From assembly GCA_948567375.1 (NCBI GenBank), contig OX419756.1, positions 61,642,333-61,706,332 of the forward strand: 64,000 nt of DNA, in the 5' to 3' direction. Of the stretch, positions 1 to 10,524 are shown piece after piece. The stretch is from Lunularia cruciata. Taxonomy: Eukaryota > Streptophyta > Marchantiopsida > Lunulariales > Lunulariaceae. The notes beneath the pieces are model-generated. The model was not told the DNA's origin. It made no database searches and saw nothing but the letters and a program-made list of their open reading frames with translations. The position numbers and the translations under genes are program-made. How positions within the stretch are numbered: the stretch's first letter is position 1; the number at the start of each line of letters is the position of its first letter.

Positions 1-817
1 ATTCCAAGACTAAGTTATTATCAAATAATACTCCAATGAGTAGATCAATCTAGAGGTTCTCACCAAAGAAGTTAGAAGAGCTTCAAACATTGATTGAGTT
101 GTTGGAGAAGGGTTTCATAAACAACAATACATCCTCTTGGGGAGCACCAATTCTCTTTGTACCAAAGAAGGATGGAGGAGTTCAAGTTTCTATTGACTAC
201 CATGGCCTTAATAAAAAAACAATGAAGAATGTGTATCCTTTGCCTTGAATTGATGATTTGTTGGATAAATTGAGTGAAGCACATTACTTCTCCAAATTAG
301 ACATTTGAATTGGCTATTGGAAGATTCCTATTGACAAGGAAGATGTGCAAAAGATTACCTTTCACACAAGGTATAGATATTTTGAATAGAGAGTTTTACC
401 TTTTGGGTTCACTAATGCTTTGGCAATTTTCATGGGTACCAATAAAAACTATTAGAGCATACATTGTGTATTGGAATGGGCTATTGGATCTATATATTGT
501 GGTGTCCTTTGGATGGTATTTCAATCTACGATAAGATAGAGATAAAACACAAGAGTCACATACAATAAGTCTTGAGATGACCACCAATGGAAGGTTTACT
601 ACAGAAGATCAAAGTGTACCTTTTGGTATAAGGAAATTACCTTCTTGGATTGTATGGTCATATACTATAGAAGATCATAAGGTCTCATCACAGAGGATCA
701 AGATGGAAGAAGAGAAAAAAATCAAGGTCAGTTACAATTAGCCTACTCCTAAGGATGCCATGGAAGTCCAAGCATTTAATGGATTAGCAAGATTTTATGG
801 ATAGTTCTACAACACCC
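1..817 (+). pseudogene. C1 gypsy reverse transcriptase / RNase H start, decayed
   Basis: Fragment of a Ty3/gypsy polymerase, cut by the window edge on the left. Conceptual translation shows [30 protein letters not shown] and LPFGFTNA in the order expected of a gypsy RT. The catalytic YLDD position reads as SFGW, so it cannot be active, and stop codons break every frame. Around 740-805 the text PTPKDAMEVQAFNGLARFYG is the RT-RNase H connection. It then stops abruptly at a G2 LTR. Similarity to the RT pieces at 12420-12654 and 16057-16535 places it in the chromovirus family C1. It is the same arrangement as 29761-30500 and 56457-57240 on the other strand. Confidence 0.85.
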
Positions 818-1520
818 ATTGGTGCATGTATGCTCTAGAGGGATATTAAATTTGATATTGCAAGTAGTGGAAAAATATTATCTATGTGGAGTTTAGCTAA
901 GCTTGTACATTAGTTGTGATTAGCTAGAATGAGTCCTAGCTAAGGTTAAAGTGACCTTATTTTAGAGGAAGGGGAAAGAGTGAACATCACTATTTTGTCT
1001 TCTAATGTATTGACTTGGTATTATTCCTTGGTATTTGACTTTGAAGAAAGATTTGAGGACTCTTAGGTCCACAAGCCTTGTTGGGGTGGATTTTTCTCTA
1101 GTCCAAGGATAGCACATGTGAAGGAATCCTTGATTTAGTAGGTAGGTTAGAATAAGATCATTTCTCATAGGATTGTCCCCATGTGCTTGGATATTCCTTT
1201 AGACTTTTAGACTTTATTTGACTCTTACCCTACTAACTTGAGCTACTTTGCTAATACTTTGCTAACTTTGTTTTGTAATTTTTTCACAAGTATATGAGCT
1301 GGGGCTGAAGAGATACTCATCATCCTTTCATTTGTAACTATCTCTCTTTCATTGAGTTCTCTAGTGAGCAATGTCTTGAGTCTTGAATTTTTTTTGGCAT
1401 TTTAGCCAAAACACTTAGAGGAGTAAGATAGAGTTGTTGTTCTTTGCCTTCTTGGTCCATGATATACTACCCTAATAGCCATTAGAGGTTCATCATGGGT
1501 GAGAGATAGAATGGCTCACA
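818..1520 (+). mobile_element. G2 gypsy 5' LTR inserted in C1 RT
   Basis: About 700 bp, starting near TTGGTGCATGTATG and ending in CACA just before a primer-binding-site candidate. Related copies on the minus strand lie at about 29073-29760 and 55775-56456, and all three begin at the same point of the C1 RT/RNase H sequence. The left end has lost the canonical TG (it reads CATTGG here, TGTTGG in the 29.7-kb copy). No 3' LTR for this copy is visible. Confidence 0.6.
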
Positions 1521-1524
1521 TTTT

Positions 1525-1537
1525 TGGTTCCATTACC
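1525..1537 (+). promoter_or_regulatory. G2 primer binding site candidate
   Basis: TGGTTCCATTACC follows the LTR end after TTTT. The 55.76-kb copy is identical here and the 29.06-kb copy has one change. It resembles the tRNA-Asp complement used by Athila-type gypsy elements after CpG decay, but that assignment is inference. Confidence 0.45.
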
Positions 1538-3044
1538 AAGTCCTCTTTAGAAGGCAAAATGATGTCCCACATTCAATTGTATATTAGATAGAAGGAGGCT
1601 ATGAGAGCTTACTTGGAGAGAACATTAGAAGAGGAGAAGGCTTAAACTTTGTAGGAAAACTTGGTTCCATTTTTATACTTTATAGTCCATTATAATATTT
1701 GAGTTGATATTATACACACAAGAGAATTTGGAGAGATTGTGAGAGATGGATTGTAGATTTTAGGGATTATGGTGATTTTGGCAAAATCTCAAGTTTGATA
1801 TGGAGATCTAAAATTTTCATAGAGGAAAGTGTGAATAATATTTCAGTTGAGACACTTAAAATCATTATAAGAACCACCACATGCACTAAGCTAGAAGGTT
1901 TGCAAGGTGGTAAGGTAAACTCTTCAGGTTAACTATCCAATCTCTTGTATAGAGTTTGTTATTTCTTCATTTTGCACCAAATTTTTTTTAAAAATTTCCA
2001 AAAATTTCAGTTCAATTTATTTTATCTTTTGGTTTACAAATTGGGGAGAGATCATTCTTGCACAATAAGTTATAGATTTCTGAAGTGAGGGGGTGGTTTT
2101 AGACCAAATCTGGAAAGATGTGAGATAAATAGAGAGATTTGATGGCCAAATGGGTAGATGAAAAGGGGTAAAATTTCATAGGAGAGGATTCCCTTGTAAG
2201 GATCTTTTATGTGTAAAATTTCAAAGAATTTGGAGTTACTACTTGGGAGTATTAACTGAGATTGTGAAGAAGGGTCATTTTTTGGGAGTTGAGTTCTCAT
2301 GAGTGAAGAGTGTGAGAACAACCAAGAGTATGTTTGAGTGTCTAGACTCATCTTTGGAGCAGGGGGGCCATCAAGAGTGGAATTTGATGTTATGCAAGGT
2401 CCTACAAGGGTGTGAGGTGATGATACGGGTTGATTTGACAAAAAAGAGTTTAGAATAGAATTTGATAAGAGTGTAGAGAGGATACTAAAACCTACACCAC
2501 TTTGAGAAAAGAATGGTTCTAAGTGCTTTATATGGAGAGAAGAGAGATAAGGCACTTCCGTGGTCATTGACCTTTGAGAGTAAAATATTAAGTGAAAGGA
2601 GAGGCTAACTTTACTTGGAATTACATGTTGGATCTTCTTCACCAAGATTAGGAGGGAGGTGATTTAAAACCAAGGAGTCTCCACAAACCTCACACAAAGT
2701 TGTGTGAGGTTTGTGGAGTAAAAGGACTTGCAAAAGTGCATGTGTGTAGTGGAGTAATAGTACTTTTGTAGACTTTGGTGAAAGTTCTTGGAGAGATTCT
2801 TAGTACCACTATGGAGAAATCACCTTCATCAAATAGTTCTCAAGATTAGTGATAGAGATAACTTTCAATTGATGGATAAACTATCCATGAGAATTTGACT
2901 AAGATGCATCTTGGGACTTATCATGTGGCGGAAATCAAAGAGAAACTTGAATCTTTTGTGTTGCATATAGTTGACTACTCTAAAATGGTGTTAGTTATAT
3001 TGTACTTTATGTTTACTTGTAATTATACGGTGAGAGACAGTAAA

Positions 3045-3046
<2 letters not shown>
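1538..3046 (+). mobile_element. G2 leader between LTR and gag
   Basis: About 1.5 kb with no sense-strand coding potential that I can support. The same stretch is present in reverse at 27545-29055 and 54270-55757. It carries a long antisense ORF (2070-2645) and ends in a dinucleotide repeat. Confidence 0.6.
2070..2645 (-). CDS. Antisense ORF in G2 leader, unknown function
   Basis: A 191-residue open frame running opposite to gag, with no stop. It matches no family I know. The text is rich in Ser, Leu, Phe and Pro, with segments such as PSSQSQLILPSSNSKFFEIL and KPPPHF. Recognisable parts recur in the two other leader copies: a 72-residue frame at 54899-55117 shares GPC.TSNSTLDGP and MSL.TQTY.WLFSHS, and a 94-residue frame at 27863-28147 shares HLEP, PSGV and SNSILNS. 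Those copies are shorter or shifted. It may be a genuine antisense gene of the element or simply a stop-poor leader; without substitution analysis I cannot separate these. Confidence 0.3.
   Translation of the reverse strand: MVKKIQHVIPSKVSLSFHLIFYSQRSMTTEVPYLSSLHIKHLEPFFSQSGVGFSILSTLLSNSILNSFLSNQPVSSPHTLVGPCITSNSTLDGPPAPKMSLDTQTYSWLFSHSSLMRTQLPKNDPSSQSQLILPSSNSKFFEILHIKDPYKGILSYEILPLFIYPFGHQISLFISHLSRFGLKPPPHFRNL

Positions 3047-3113
<67 letters not shown>
3047..3113. repeat. (AT)n microsatellite
   Basis: About 33 pure AT dinucleotides just upstream of the G2 gag. The homologous position of the 27.5-kb copy holds a shorter TA tract followed by TG repeats; the 54.3-kb copy has only short interrupted AT. 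Confidence 0.97.
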
Positions 3114-3117
<4 letters not shown>

Positions 3118-3118
<1 letters not shown>

Positions 3119-4796
3119 AAGAAAGGTAATGAGGGATTAAGATTGGAAAACTTCTAGTTTTCTTTGGCAAGAATAGAGAGGATGTGGAAGCTTTTGTAAG
3201 AGACTTCAAGAGGGCTTGCATAGAAAACAACAAGAGGAGGAAGAATGAATGGGCCTCATTGGTATTGGATTTCTTTGAGGATGTAGCTCTTATATGGTGA
3301 ATCAAAATTTAAAAAGAAACAAATGAGCAAAAGGAGTCTTGGGAGAGTTTGACTATAGCACTTATTGAGAACTTTCCTTTGGATGAGAGTTATGAGAGAT
3401 GGATGAGTGAGATTACCTTCCTCAAGCAAGGAGATGGAGAGAAAGTGAGAGTCTAAGCAAAAAGAGTGGAGAAGTTAGAATCCAAGTTTCATATAGTCTT
3501 GAGGAAGAGTAGGGATGATGTGGAGACTACCATGAGCAGGATAGAAGCCATGCTCACCAAGAATTTTGTGGGAGCGTTGAAGCCAAAAATTGAAAGCAGG
3601 GTGAGATATGAGAAAACTTCTTCAAAGGTGGAAGCTACCAATTTTGTGATTCATTTGGAGGAAAATTTGAAGGAGATGAGAGTGATTTGGTGGTGAAGGA
3701 AGTTGTACATACTCCACAAGTCCATAAGTATGGTGGGGCTATTCATCCTTTGGTAGAAAGGGTGCCACCACAAGTAGGAGTTGCTCCTATTCTTACACCT
3801 CCACCAAAAGATCCCCTTCAAACTATTATGGAACACCTTGCAAATCTCAGGATCAATGTAGTGCAACTACGGGAGAAGAGAGAGGTGGACCAAAATGTTG
3901 AAAGAATACCTAGGGGTTATGGAACTATCCATATAGAGGAGGTCAATAGCAATTTCAATGAAAAAATTTATTTTTGCTGTGGAGGTAGAGGTCTTATCTA
4001 ATAGAACTGCCCAAATTCCACAAACCATGAGAAAGGGGTTATGAAGGACAAATAAAGAGAAAGAGGGAGTTGGTGAAGCTCTAGTGCCTCCTATGCAAAA
4101 TAGAGGCAAGTGGATAGTATCCATAGATGCGACGGAGAGCAAGTATGGAGAGGAGAATGCTCAACTTAACTAGCAATTTCAATGACAAAATTTATTTTTG
4201 TTGTGGAATATTCATATCCAATAGAACTGCCCAAATTCCACATACCATGAGAAAGGGGTTATGAAGGACAAATAAAGAGAAAGAGGGAGTTGGTGAAGCT
4301 CTCGTGCCTCCTATGAAAAATAGAGGCAAGTGGATAGTATCCATAGATGCAATGGAGAGCAAGTATGGAGAGGAGAATGCTCAAACTCCAAAGGTCTTAA
4401 CTTGGAGCTTTTGGCACAAGAGAAGAAGATAGCATGTTTTGCAGATGATAGACATTTTTCTCAAAAATTTACCCCTAGCTTGGGTAGTCCAATGCCCACA
4501 AGGAGTACTTGCACTACTAGTTCAACATAATAAACAAAGACTCAAAGGAAGAAGTTGGATATAAATGATTTCTTGATCTGAAAGCAACAATGGGACTGAA
4601 ATGTGTTGGAAGATGTTGGTAGTCTCAAGGCCAATATTATGATGTGTCAACTAATTGCTTTAAATCTTACTTTGAGGAAGGAACTTAGGGGTGGTTTGAG
4701 TTCTACAAGAAGCAAGAGAATGAAGAAAGAAGAGGCTCCAATATCAATGGAGGTAGTGGATGCAACCCCAAAACCATGGTAGGCATGTGAGTACAC
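3118..4796 (+). pseudogene. G2 gypsy gag to start of protease, decayed
   Basis: Reads as a retrotransposon capsid protein: REDVEAFVRDFKRACIEN, then NEWASLVLDFFEDVALIW and LKQGDGEKV..RVEKLESKF, with the open stretch 3466-3696 covering VETTMSRIEAMLTKNF. A CCHC-type nucleocapsid motif begins near 3965 (FCCGGRG). Stops interrupt it at several points. The end, VVDA.PKPW.ACEY at about 4740-4795, is the start of the aspartic protease seen complete at 8170-8844 on the other strand. The sequence is cut at about 4796, where a G2 integrase end begins in the opposite direction. Confidence 0.8.
3947..4384 (+). repeat. Tandem duplication in G2 gag nucleocapsid region
   Basis: Two direct copies, offset 224 bp (3947-4170 and 4171-4384), both starting TAGCAATTTCAATG and ending GAATGCTCAA. 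Each carries the zinc-knuckle start. They differ by scattered substitutions, so the duplication is not recent. Confidence 0.9.
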
Positions 4797-6155
4797 CTCC
4801 TCTCTACCTTCTATGGTACATCTTCAACTTATCATGGTTAATCCTATCAAAGTGTCTTCCTCCCAACTCCTTGAGATCATAGGTGTAATTACCCCACATC
4901 TTCTCCACTATGAAAGGTCCAAAGTACTTAGGCAAAAAACTTCTTTTGCATTCTCTTGAATCAAATGGAATCCAACAGCATAACCAAATCACCTTCTTTG
5001 AAAGGCTCTACCTTCTTCTTGCCTTGCCTCTTGTCATAGCTCTCCTTTTGTTTCCTTTGGGCTTGCTTCACTCAAACCATAGCAACTGCTCTTGCCTCTT
5101 CCAACTCCATGAGTTGATCCTTCCTTGACTTCTCTGCATCACCTCCTTGTGCTTTCTTCAATCTCCTATGAATGCTTTGGAAGCTAGGAAGATCAAAGTG
5201 AATAGGTAAGGTAGACACAATACCATAAACCAATTTAAATGGAGAATATCCAGTGGAAGTCTTCATGGTTATCCTATACTCCCACAAAACTGCATGAATC
5301 CTCTTGTTCTAATGATGTTTAGCTCCCTCCATTTCTGCATCTTTGGCCAACATCATGCAATAGGTCTGATTGGTTCTCTCTGCCAAGCCATTGGAATTTG
5401 GCTTATAGGATGTAGTTACTCTATGTGTGATAGAGAAATATTGTAGCATGGCTGTAGTGATGCTTCTTGTAAACTCTCCTCCTCTATCAGAAACCAACCC
5501 CAAAGGGCATCCAAACCTAGTGATAATGCGTTCATAAAGAAATCTCCCAACTTCATCTTCATTCTTGTCCCACAATGGTCTAGCCTCAACCCACTTGGTA
5601 AGATAATCAATAACTACAACAATGACCAATTGTTCCTTGGGGTTCTATTGAGAGGACCTACAAAATCAATTCCTCACTTCTCAAAAGGTCCTAACAATGG
5701 AATTAGGGCAAAAAGCTCAAATTTTTTTTTTTTGCCCGGTTGTTATGATCGGGATATGCTAAAGTGTCCATGCATCCGAAAGGAGAAAAAACAGTCAACA
5801 TTGATCTAGGAGGTGGAGTGGAAGTAGACTTTCTAGCAAAAGCTTGACAAACATGACAAGTTTTGCAATAATCAAGACAATCCTTGAAAATCCCTCTCCA
5901 ATGGTAACTTTCATCCAGAATCTTGAAAGCAGTCACCTTTCCTACAAAGTGTCCTCCACACACTAAACCTTCATGAAACTCCTTTATGAGTAAGATAGAC
6001 TCTTCCTTACACACTTCTCTTTGAAGTAGACCATCTACTCCTTGGTGAAAAAGAATATCCTCCACCATTGTGTAAGGTCTAGATCTTGCTGCAAGGGCCT
6101 TCCTCTCCCTAGCATGCATCCCTTCTGGATAGTTACCTCTTGTCACAAAATCCAC
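4797..6155 (-). pseudogene. G2 gypsy integrase, decayed
   Basis: Integrase of the minus-strand G2 copy. The N-terminal zinc region (5703-6155) reads LIKEFHEGLVCGGHF and CKTCHVCQ, an HHCC-type motif. The catalytic core (5309-5629) shows DYLTKWVE, VSDRGGEFTR and SNGLAERTN, which supply the D, D and E of the DDE triad. The C-terminal part (4804-5287) reads STGYSPFKLVYG and, near the end, FLPKYFGPFIVEKMWGNYTY. No chromodomain follows. A T-rich tract near 5722 and frameshifts separate the parts. It ends against the plus-strand gag at about 4797 with no LTR between. Confidence 0.85.
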
Positions 6156-7480
6156 AATCTCCTTGACTCCATTGGAGCCTCTTGAGTGATTGATATTTTC
6201 ATGAGCTCCTCATCTGGGAAGGAATCATCCACTGGCTCATCTCCATCATGATCATAGGCCCTAGATAACAAATCGGCATTTGTATGTTTCTTTCCTGGCC
6301 TATCCTCAATGGTGTAGTCATACTCAAACAAGAGTATCATCTACTTGCTAGTCTCCCTTCAACATTAGGCTTGTTGAAGATGTACTTCAAGGCCTTGTGA
6401 TCTATGAGAATGGTGGCTTTCCATCCAATCAAGTAGTGTCTAAACTTCTTGAGACCACAGATCACTGCCAACCCTTCTCTCTCCATGACAAACTAGTTCT
6501 TTTCTACTAAAACAATTTTCCTACTAGCATAAGTTATTGGATGATCATGCCCATCTTGGTCTAATTGACTAAGAGTGCATCCTATAGCAGCATTGGAAGC
6601 ATCAGTGTAGAGGATGAAAGGCTTATTCCAATCAGGTTTAGTAAGAATTGTAGCTACAACAAGGGATTGCTTGAGCTCCTCAAGGGCTTTGAGAGCCTCT
6701 TTGTCCTCCAAAATCACCATGTAATCTACACCCTTCTTCATGTAGATGGTCAATGCATAAGCTTTGTTGGAAAATGAGAAGATGAACCTCCTATAGTACC
6801 CAACTATCCCCAAGAATTGGCGTAACTTTGTCAAGCTTGAAGGGAATGGAAGGTTTGAGATTTTCCTCACCTTCATAGGATCAACTGCTATTCCATCCTT
6901 AGAGATGATGTGCCCCAAAGTAGACCTTCTTCACATCCAAAAATGCACTTCTTTGGGTTGAGTGATGCATTTGCCTTATCCAAGCGTTGCAAGACCTTGA
7001 TTAGGTGCTCAAAGTGCTCCTCCTTGCTCCCATAGACACAAACGTCATCAATGAAGTCTCTCACAAATTTCCCAATGAAAGGTTCAAATACCTTGTTCAT
7101 GAACCATTGGAATGCGGCTGGAGCATTGCAAAGCCCAAAAGGCATGACCTTGAAAGTGTGAGTTCCTCAAGGTGTGGTGAACATAGTGAGTTTTTGATGC
7201 TTTGTTACAATCTTGATTTGGTTATATCCACTATAACCATCTCCAAAACTATACTTCTCATGACCTGCAACCTCCTCCAAGATCTCATCAATGAGTAGCA
7301 ATGGGTAGTAGTCCTCCTTGGTAACAACATTGAGCTTCTTGTAATCCACACATACCCAAAGTTTGCCATTCTTTTCCTTCATAATGACAATTGGAGACAC
7401 CCATTCTGAATTCTCCATCTAAATGATAAATCCAACTTCCTTGAGCTTATCAATCTCCTGCTTCATACCCAAAGATATTG
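6143..7480 (-). pseudogene. G2 gypsy reverse transcriptase and RNase H, decayed
   Basis: The best-preserved polymerase in the window. RT begins at 7418 (NSEWVSPIVIMKEKNGK, VDYKKLN) and continues at 6888-7145 with MPFGLCNAPAAFQWFMNKVF and FIDDVCVYGSKEEHFEHL; the catalytic YLDD motif is present as FIDD. The connection and RNase H follow at 6493-6918 (KLRQFLGIVGYYRRFI, KPFILYTDASNAAIGCTLSQ). The RNase H end at 6143-6340 reads YDYTIEDRPGKKHTNADLLS. Frame changes near 7150 and 6900 split it. The motif style (GCEEGL, YASRKI) suggests a non-chromovirus gypsy lineage; that is inference. Confidence 0.9.
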
Positions 7481-8850
7481 GTGAGCTTATGCGATGTTGC
7501 TTTTGGCAGATTGGTCTTGCATGTGACTCCACCTCTATCTTGTGCTCCTCTCCAAGGTGACTTCCCTCAAATCTTTATAACTGAAAGCAAACACATGGAT
7601 GAACTTGCGGCAAATCTCCTCAAATCTCACCTTCTTTCCTTGGTAACATTTGGACCATACTTGAGGGTAGATAACCTTCTCTCTACCTCCTCAAGTGTCA
7701 ATGGTGATTTATATGGGTCCTTCAAAACCTCTGGCTTAGGTGCAAAATCCATAGCACACAAGGGATACACATCTGAATCAAATTCAGATTCATCCTCCTC
7801 CGTAGAAGTCTCCTCTTCCATGCTTGTGTCCACACCTGAAGCTCCTTCTTCAAAATCTGGTTCCCAATAATCAGAAGATGGTGTATCTAAATGTGAAGTG
7901 TTGGTAGTGTTAGTCACAAGGACTATGACTCTGTGGTTTGATGGCCCAATCCTCAAGTACCCTTTGTGCCATCTATCAGTTGTGCATGCTTCTCTCAACC
8001 ATGGCCTCCCAAGAAGTAAGTCATAGCTTGAATCCTTCAAGACTTGGAAAGTCATGAGATTTTGAACTCCCATAACTGAAACTACCACTTTATCCATCAC
8101 CCCTAGCTTGAATCCTTCAAGACTTGGAAAGTTGTGAGATTTTGAACTCCCATAACTGAAACTACCACTTTATCCATCACCCCTATTGGTCCAATTTGTT
8201 GCTTGTTTGGCATGTTCACCAAATGTTGAAGGTCTTGAGGGTATCATACCCAACTTCTTCATCAACCTTTCTGACATGACATTTACTTTTGATCCTCCAT
8301 CAACCAATGCATCCTTGATGTTATGACCATTCACTCTCACATCAATCTTGGAGGCATATTCACAAGCCTCCCATAGTGCTGGCTTGGCATCCACAACCCC
8401 CATTGATATTGGAGCTTTTGCCTTCTTCTTCCTCTTGCTACTTATAGAACTCAAACTACCTCTAAGCTCCTTTCTCAAAATAGGATTCAAAGCAATCAAT
8501 TGGCCCACTATGATGTTAACCTTGTGACTATCAACATCCTCCAACACATTGTAGTTCCATTGTTGCTTTGAAATCAAGAAATCCTCCATCCCCAACCTCT
8601 TCCTTGGAGTCTTTGTTGTTGATGGTGTTAAGGTGCAAGTGCTCCTAGTAGAAATAGGAGTATCCTTGCTTGGAGTAAATTCTTGAGAAGAGTGAACATC
8701 CTCTACAAAATGAGCTCTCTTCTTCTCTTGTGCCAAAAGATCCAAATTAAGACCCTTGGAGTTTGAACACTCTCCCTTCTCATACTTGCTCTCAACCATA
8801 TCTATGGATGCTATCCCCTTACCTTTATTTGGATTAGGAGCCACTTGGGT
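7481..8850 (-). pseudogene. G2 gypsy aspartic protease and linker to RT
   Basis: Two open stretches, 8170-8844 and 7627-8100, form one protein broken by an 80-bp duplication. The first holds the retropepsin signature ALVDGGSKVNVM followed by LMKKLGM, preceded by a basic region (SISSKRKKKAKAPISMGVVD). The second begins DKVVVSVMGVQNLMTFQVL and DLLLGRPWLRE, the second half of the protease fold, then an acidic linker (EEETSTEEDESEFDSD) and LTLEEVERRLSTLKYGPNV, which leads into RT. The same linker is found at 52575-52916. Confidence 0.85.
8025..8184 (-). repeat. 80-bp tandem duplication inside G2 protease
   Basis: Units 8025-8104 and 8105-8184 are nearly identical, differing at a few bases (for example GTCATG against GTTGTG). 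Since 80 is not a multiple of three, the duplication shifts the frame within the protease. Confidence 0.95.
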
Positions 8851-9177
8851 TTCACTACCTCCCTCTTTTCCTCTATTGTCTCCCTCATAACCCCTTCCTC
8901 CATGGTAAGTGAAATTTGGGCAATTCCTTTGGATATGGCCTATTCCTTAACAACCAAAACAATTTCTATCATTGAAATTGTTGGCTGGTGGGCCTGCTCT
9001 ATATAGATAGTTTCCATAACTCCTAGGCCCTCTTCCTACATTCTGATCCACTCCTCTCTTCTCCCATAGTTGCACCACATTGATCTTGAGATTTGCAAGT
9101 TGTTTTATGATGGTTTGAAGTAGATCCTTTGGTGGAGATGCAAGAACTGGAGCAACTACTATTTGTGGTGTGTGACA
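8845..9177 (-). pseudogene. G2 gypsy gag C-terminal part
   Basis: Minus-strand text PQIVVAPVLASPPKDLLQ, INVVQLWEKRGVDQNVGRGP and the zinc knuckle CFGC then GIGHIQRNC (CX2CX4HX4C, with a stop after the second Cys). The same order is seen at 3760-4020 (+), 26520-26880 (-) and 53265-53640 (-). Homology ends abruptly at about 9177 after ...TTGTGGTG, where unrelated sequence begins. Confidence 0.8.
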
Positions 9178-10524
9178 ACCCGGCAAATATCACTTTTGCG
9201 GTAATTGAGTAAGTAAAGTTTGTTCCCGCAAAGATACGAGTCAGAAATGTCTAAATACAAAGTCAAAGTAACAATTGTAGTTTTTCTTGAGTTCTTCTTT
9301 AGTCTCTCAGGTAGAAACTACACCCAAAAGAGAGTAACAAGCATTGATTCACAGTCTTGTCACAAATTAGCACTCCTTAATCACAACTCCATCAATTCTT
9401 TCCAAACTATCTTGATTGTGATGATTCAAGCTCTCCCAAAAATGGCACTTCACTGCAAAACAACTTTGCCTCAGAATTGTGTTCCACCCCTCCATTGAAG
9501 GCACAACTTTCTCGATCAAAATTGCTTCACATCAACTTTGCACTGCACTCACAAATGCAAAATACTACCAACACTACAATTCCTCTCAGATCTGTCAAGG
9601 CATTGCTTCGATTGCACTTCACTTAGGATCAAACACACAAAATGAAGATCAAGGCTGTGGAATCCAACATCCAACAAACACATTGACTTGCAGTTTGAAT
9701 TTCTCCACATACCCACAAACACAAACACAAAGTTGATATTTAGAATCAAGCTCAAGCAACGAGCACTGCTTCACAATACTTTGCTTTATCTATTCTCAGA
9801 AATAATGAGCACTGAACAACATGAGATTGCAAATGCCATTCTTAAATAGTGAAGCAATCAACAGTAATCTTCCTAATGCACCTCTTCCTAATGCCTCTAC
9901 AAACCTGCAGATCCGAAATGACAATGCACCTCTTCATATTTGCCTATTCAAATCTCAAATTGGTTACTTATCCAATCCGATGTCTACTTCCACCTTGGCT
10001 TTCAAAACCAAACCCGAAGTAACTTTACTTCCTATTGCTCTGTCCTCGAGTTTCACAACTTCTAATTCCTCTATCAATTCTAACACTTATCCTTCTTGAT
10101 CTGTAATTCCCATCATAATTAAGCCTTCTAAATGTCTATCTCCCAACCCACTCTTCTCTAAAGTGTTGAATGTCAAATCCAAAGACACCTGCACTCCTAT
10201 CTCTCTTACTTTGGGTCTAAATACTATCAATTCCTTTACTAATTCTATTGTATCATCATCAAGAATTGTAATTGAAAGCATGAATACATTATCTACACTT
10301 TCAATTTGTAACCCACTTTCCCCTAATCACTCATGTAATTGACCCAAATACACTTACTGTCTGATCTTGCACTTTGGGTTTATTTGCTACTACAACTTCT
10401 CTTTCAATTCTATCTTATCTTCAATCAAAACTAAAATTGAAGTCATGGGTATCCTAAATATCTTCTTTCCCTACTCTGACTTCCTCTGATGCTTCTTGCA
10501 AGATTCCCAAAGTCACCTTCATTG
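9178..10524. other. Unassigned 1.35-kb segment, possibly LTR or leader of another element
   Basis: G2 gag homology stops at TTGTGGTG and the new sequence begins TGTGACAACCCGG, which would suit an LTR terminus. It keeps more CpG than the flanking G2. C1 homology starts at about 10525 (GGACCACCAAAGCCAC), where C1 should have had its primer site and LTR. Several short frames exist but none is convincing. Confidence 0.35.

Noticed and set aside
2895..3305. Overlapping frames on both strands with long Ile-Tyr runs
   Set aside because: They are translations of the AT microsatellite, open only because the repeat has no stops.
7478..7870. 130-codon plus-strand frame
   Set aside because: Shadow of the G2 protease linker on the opposite strand.
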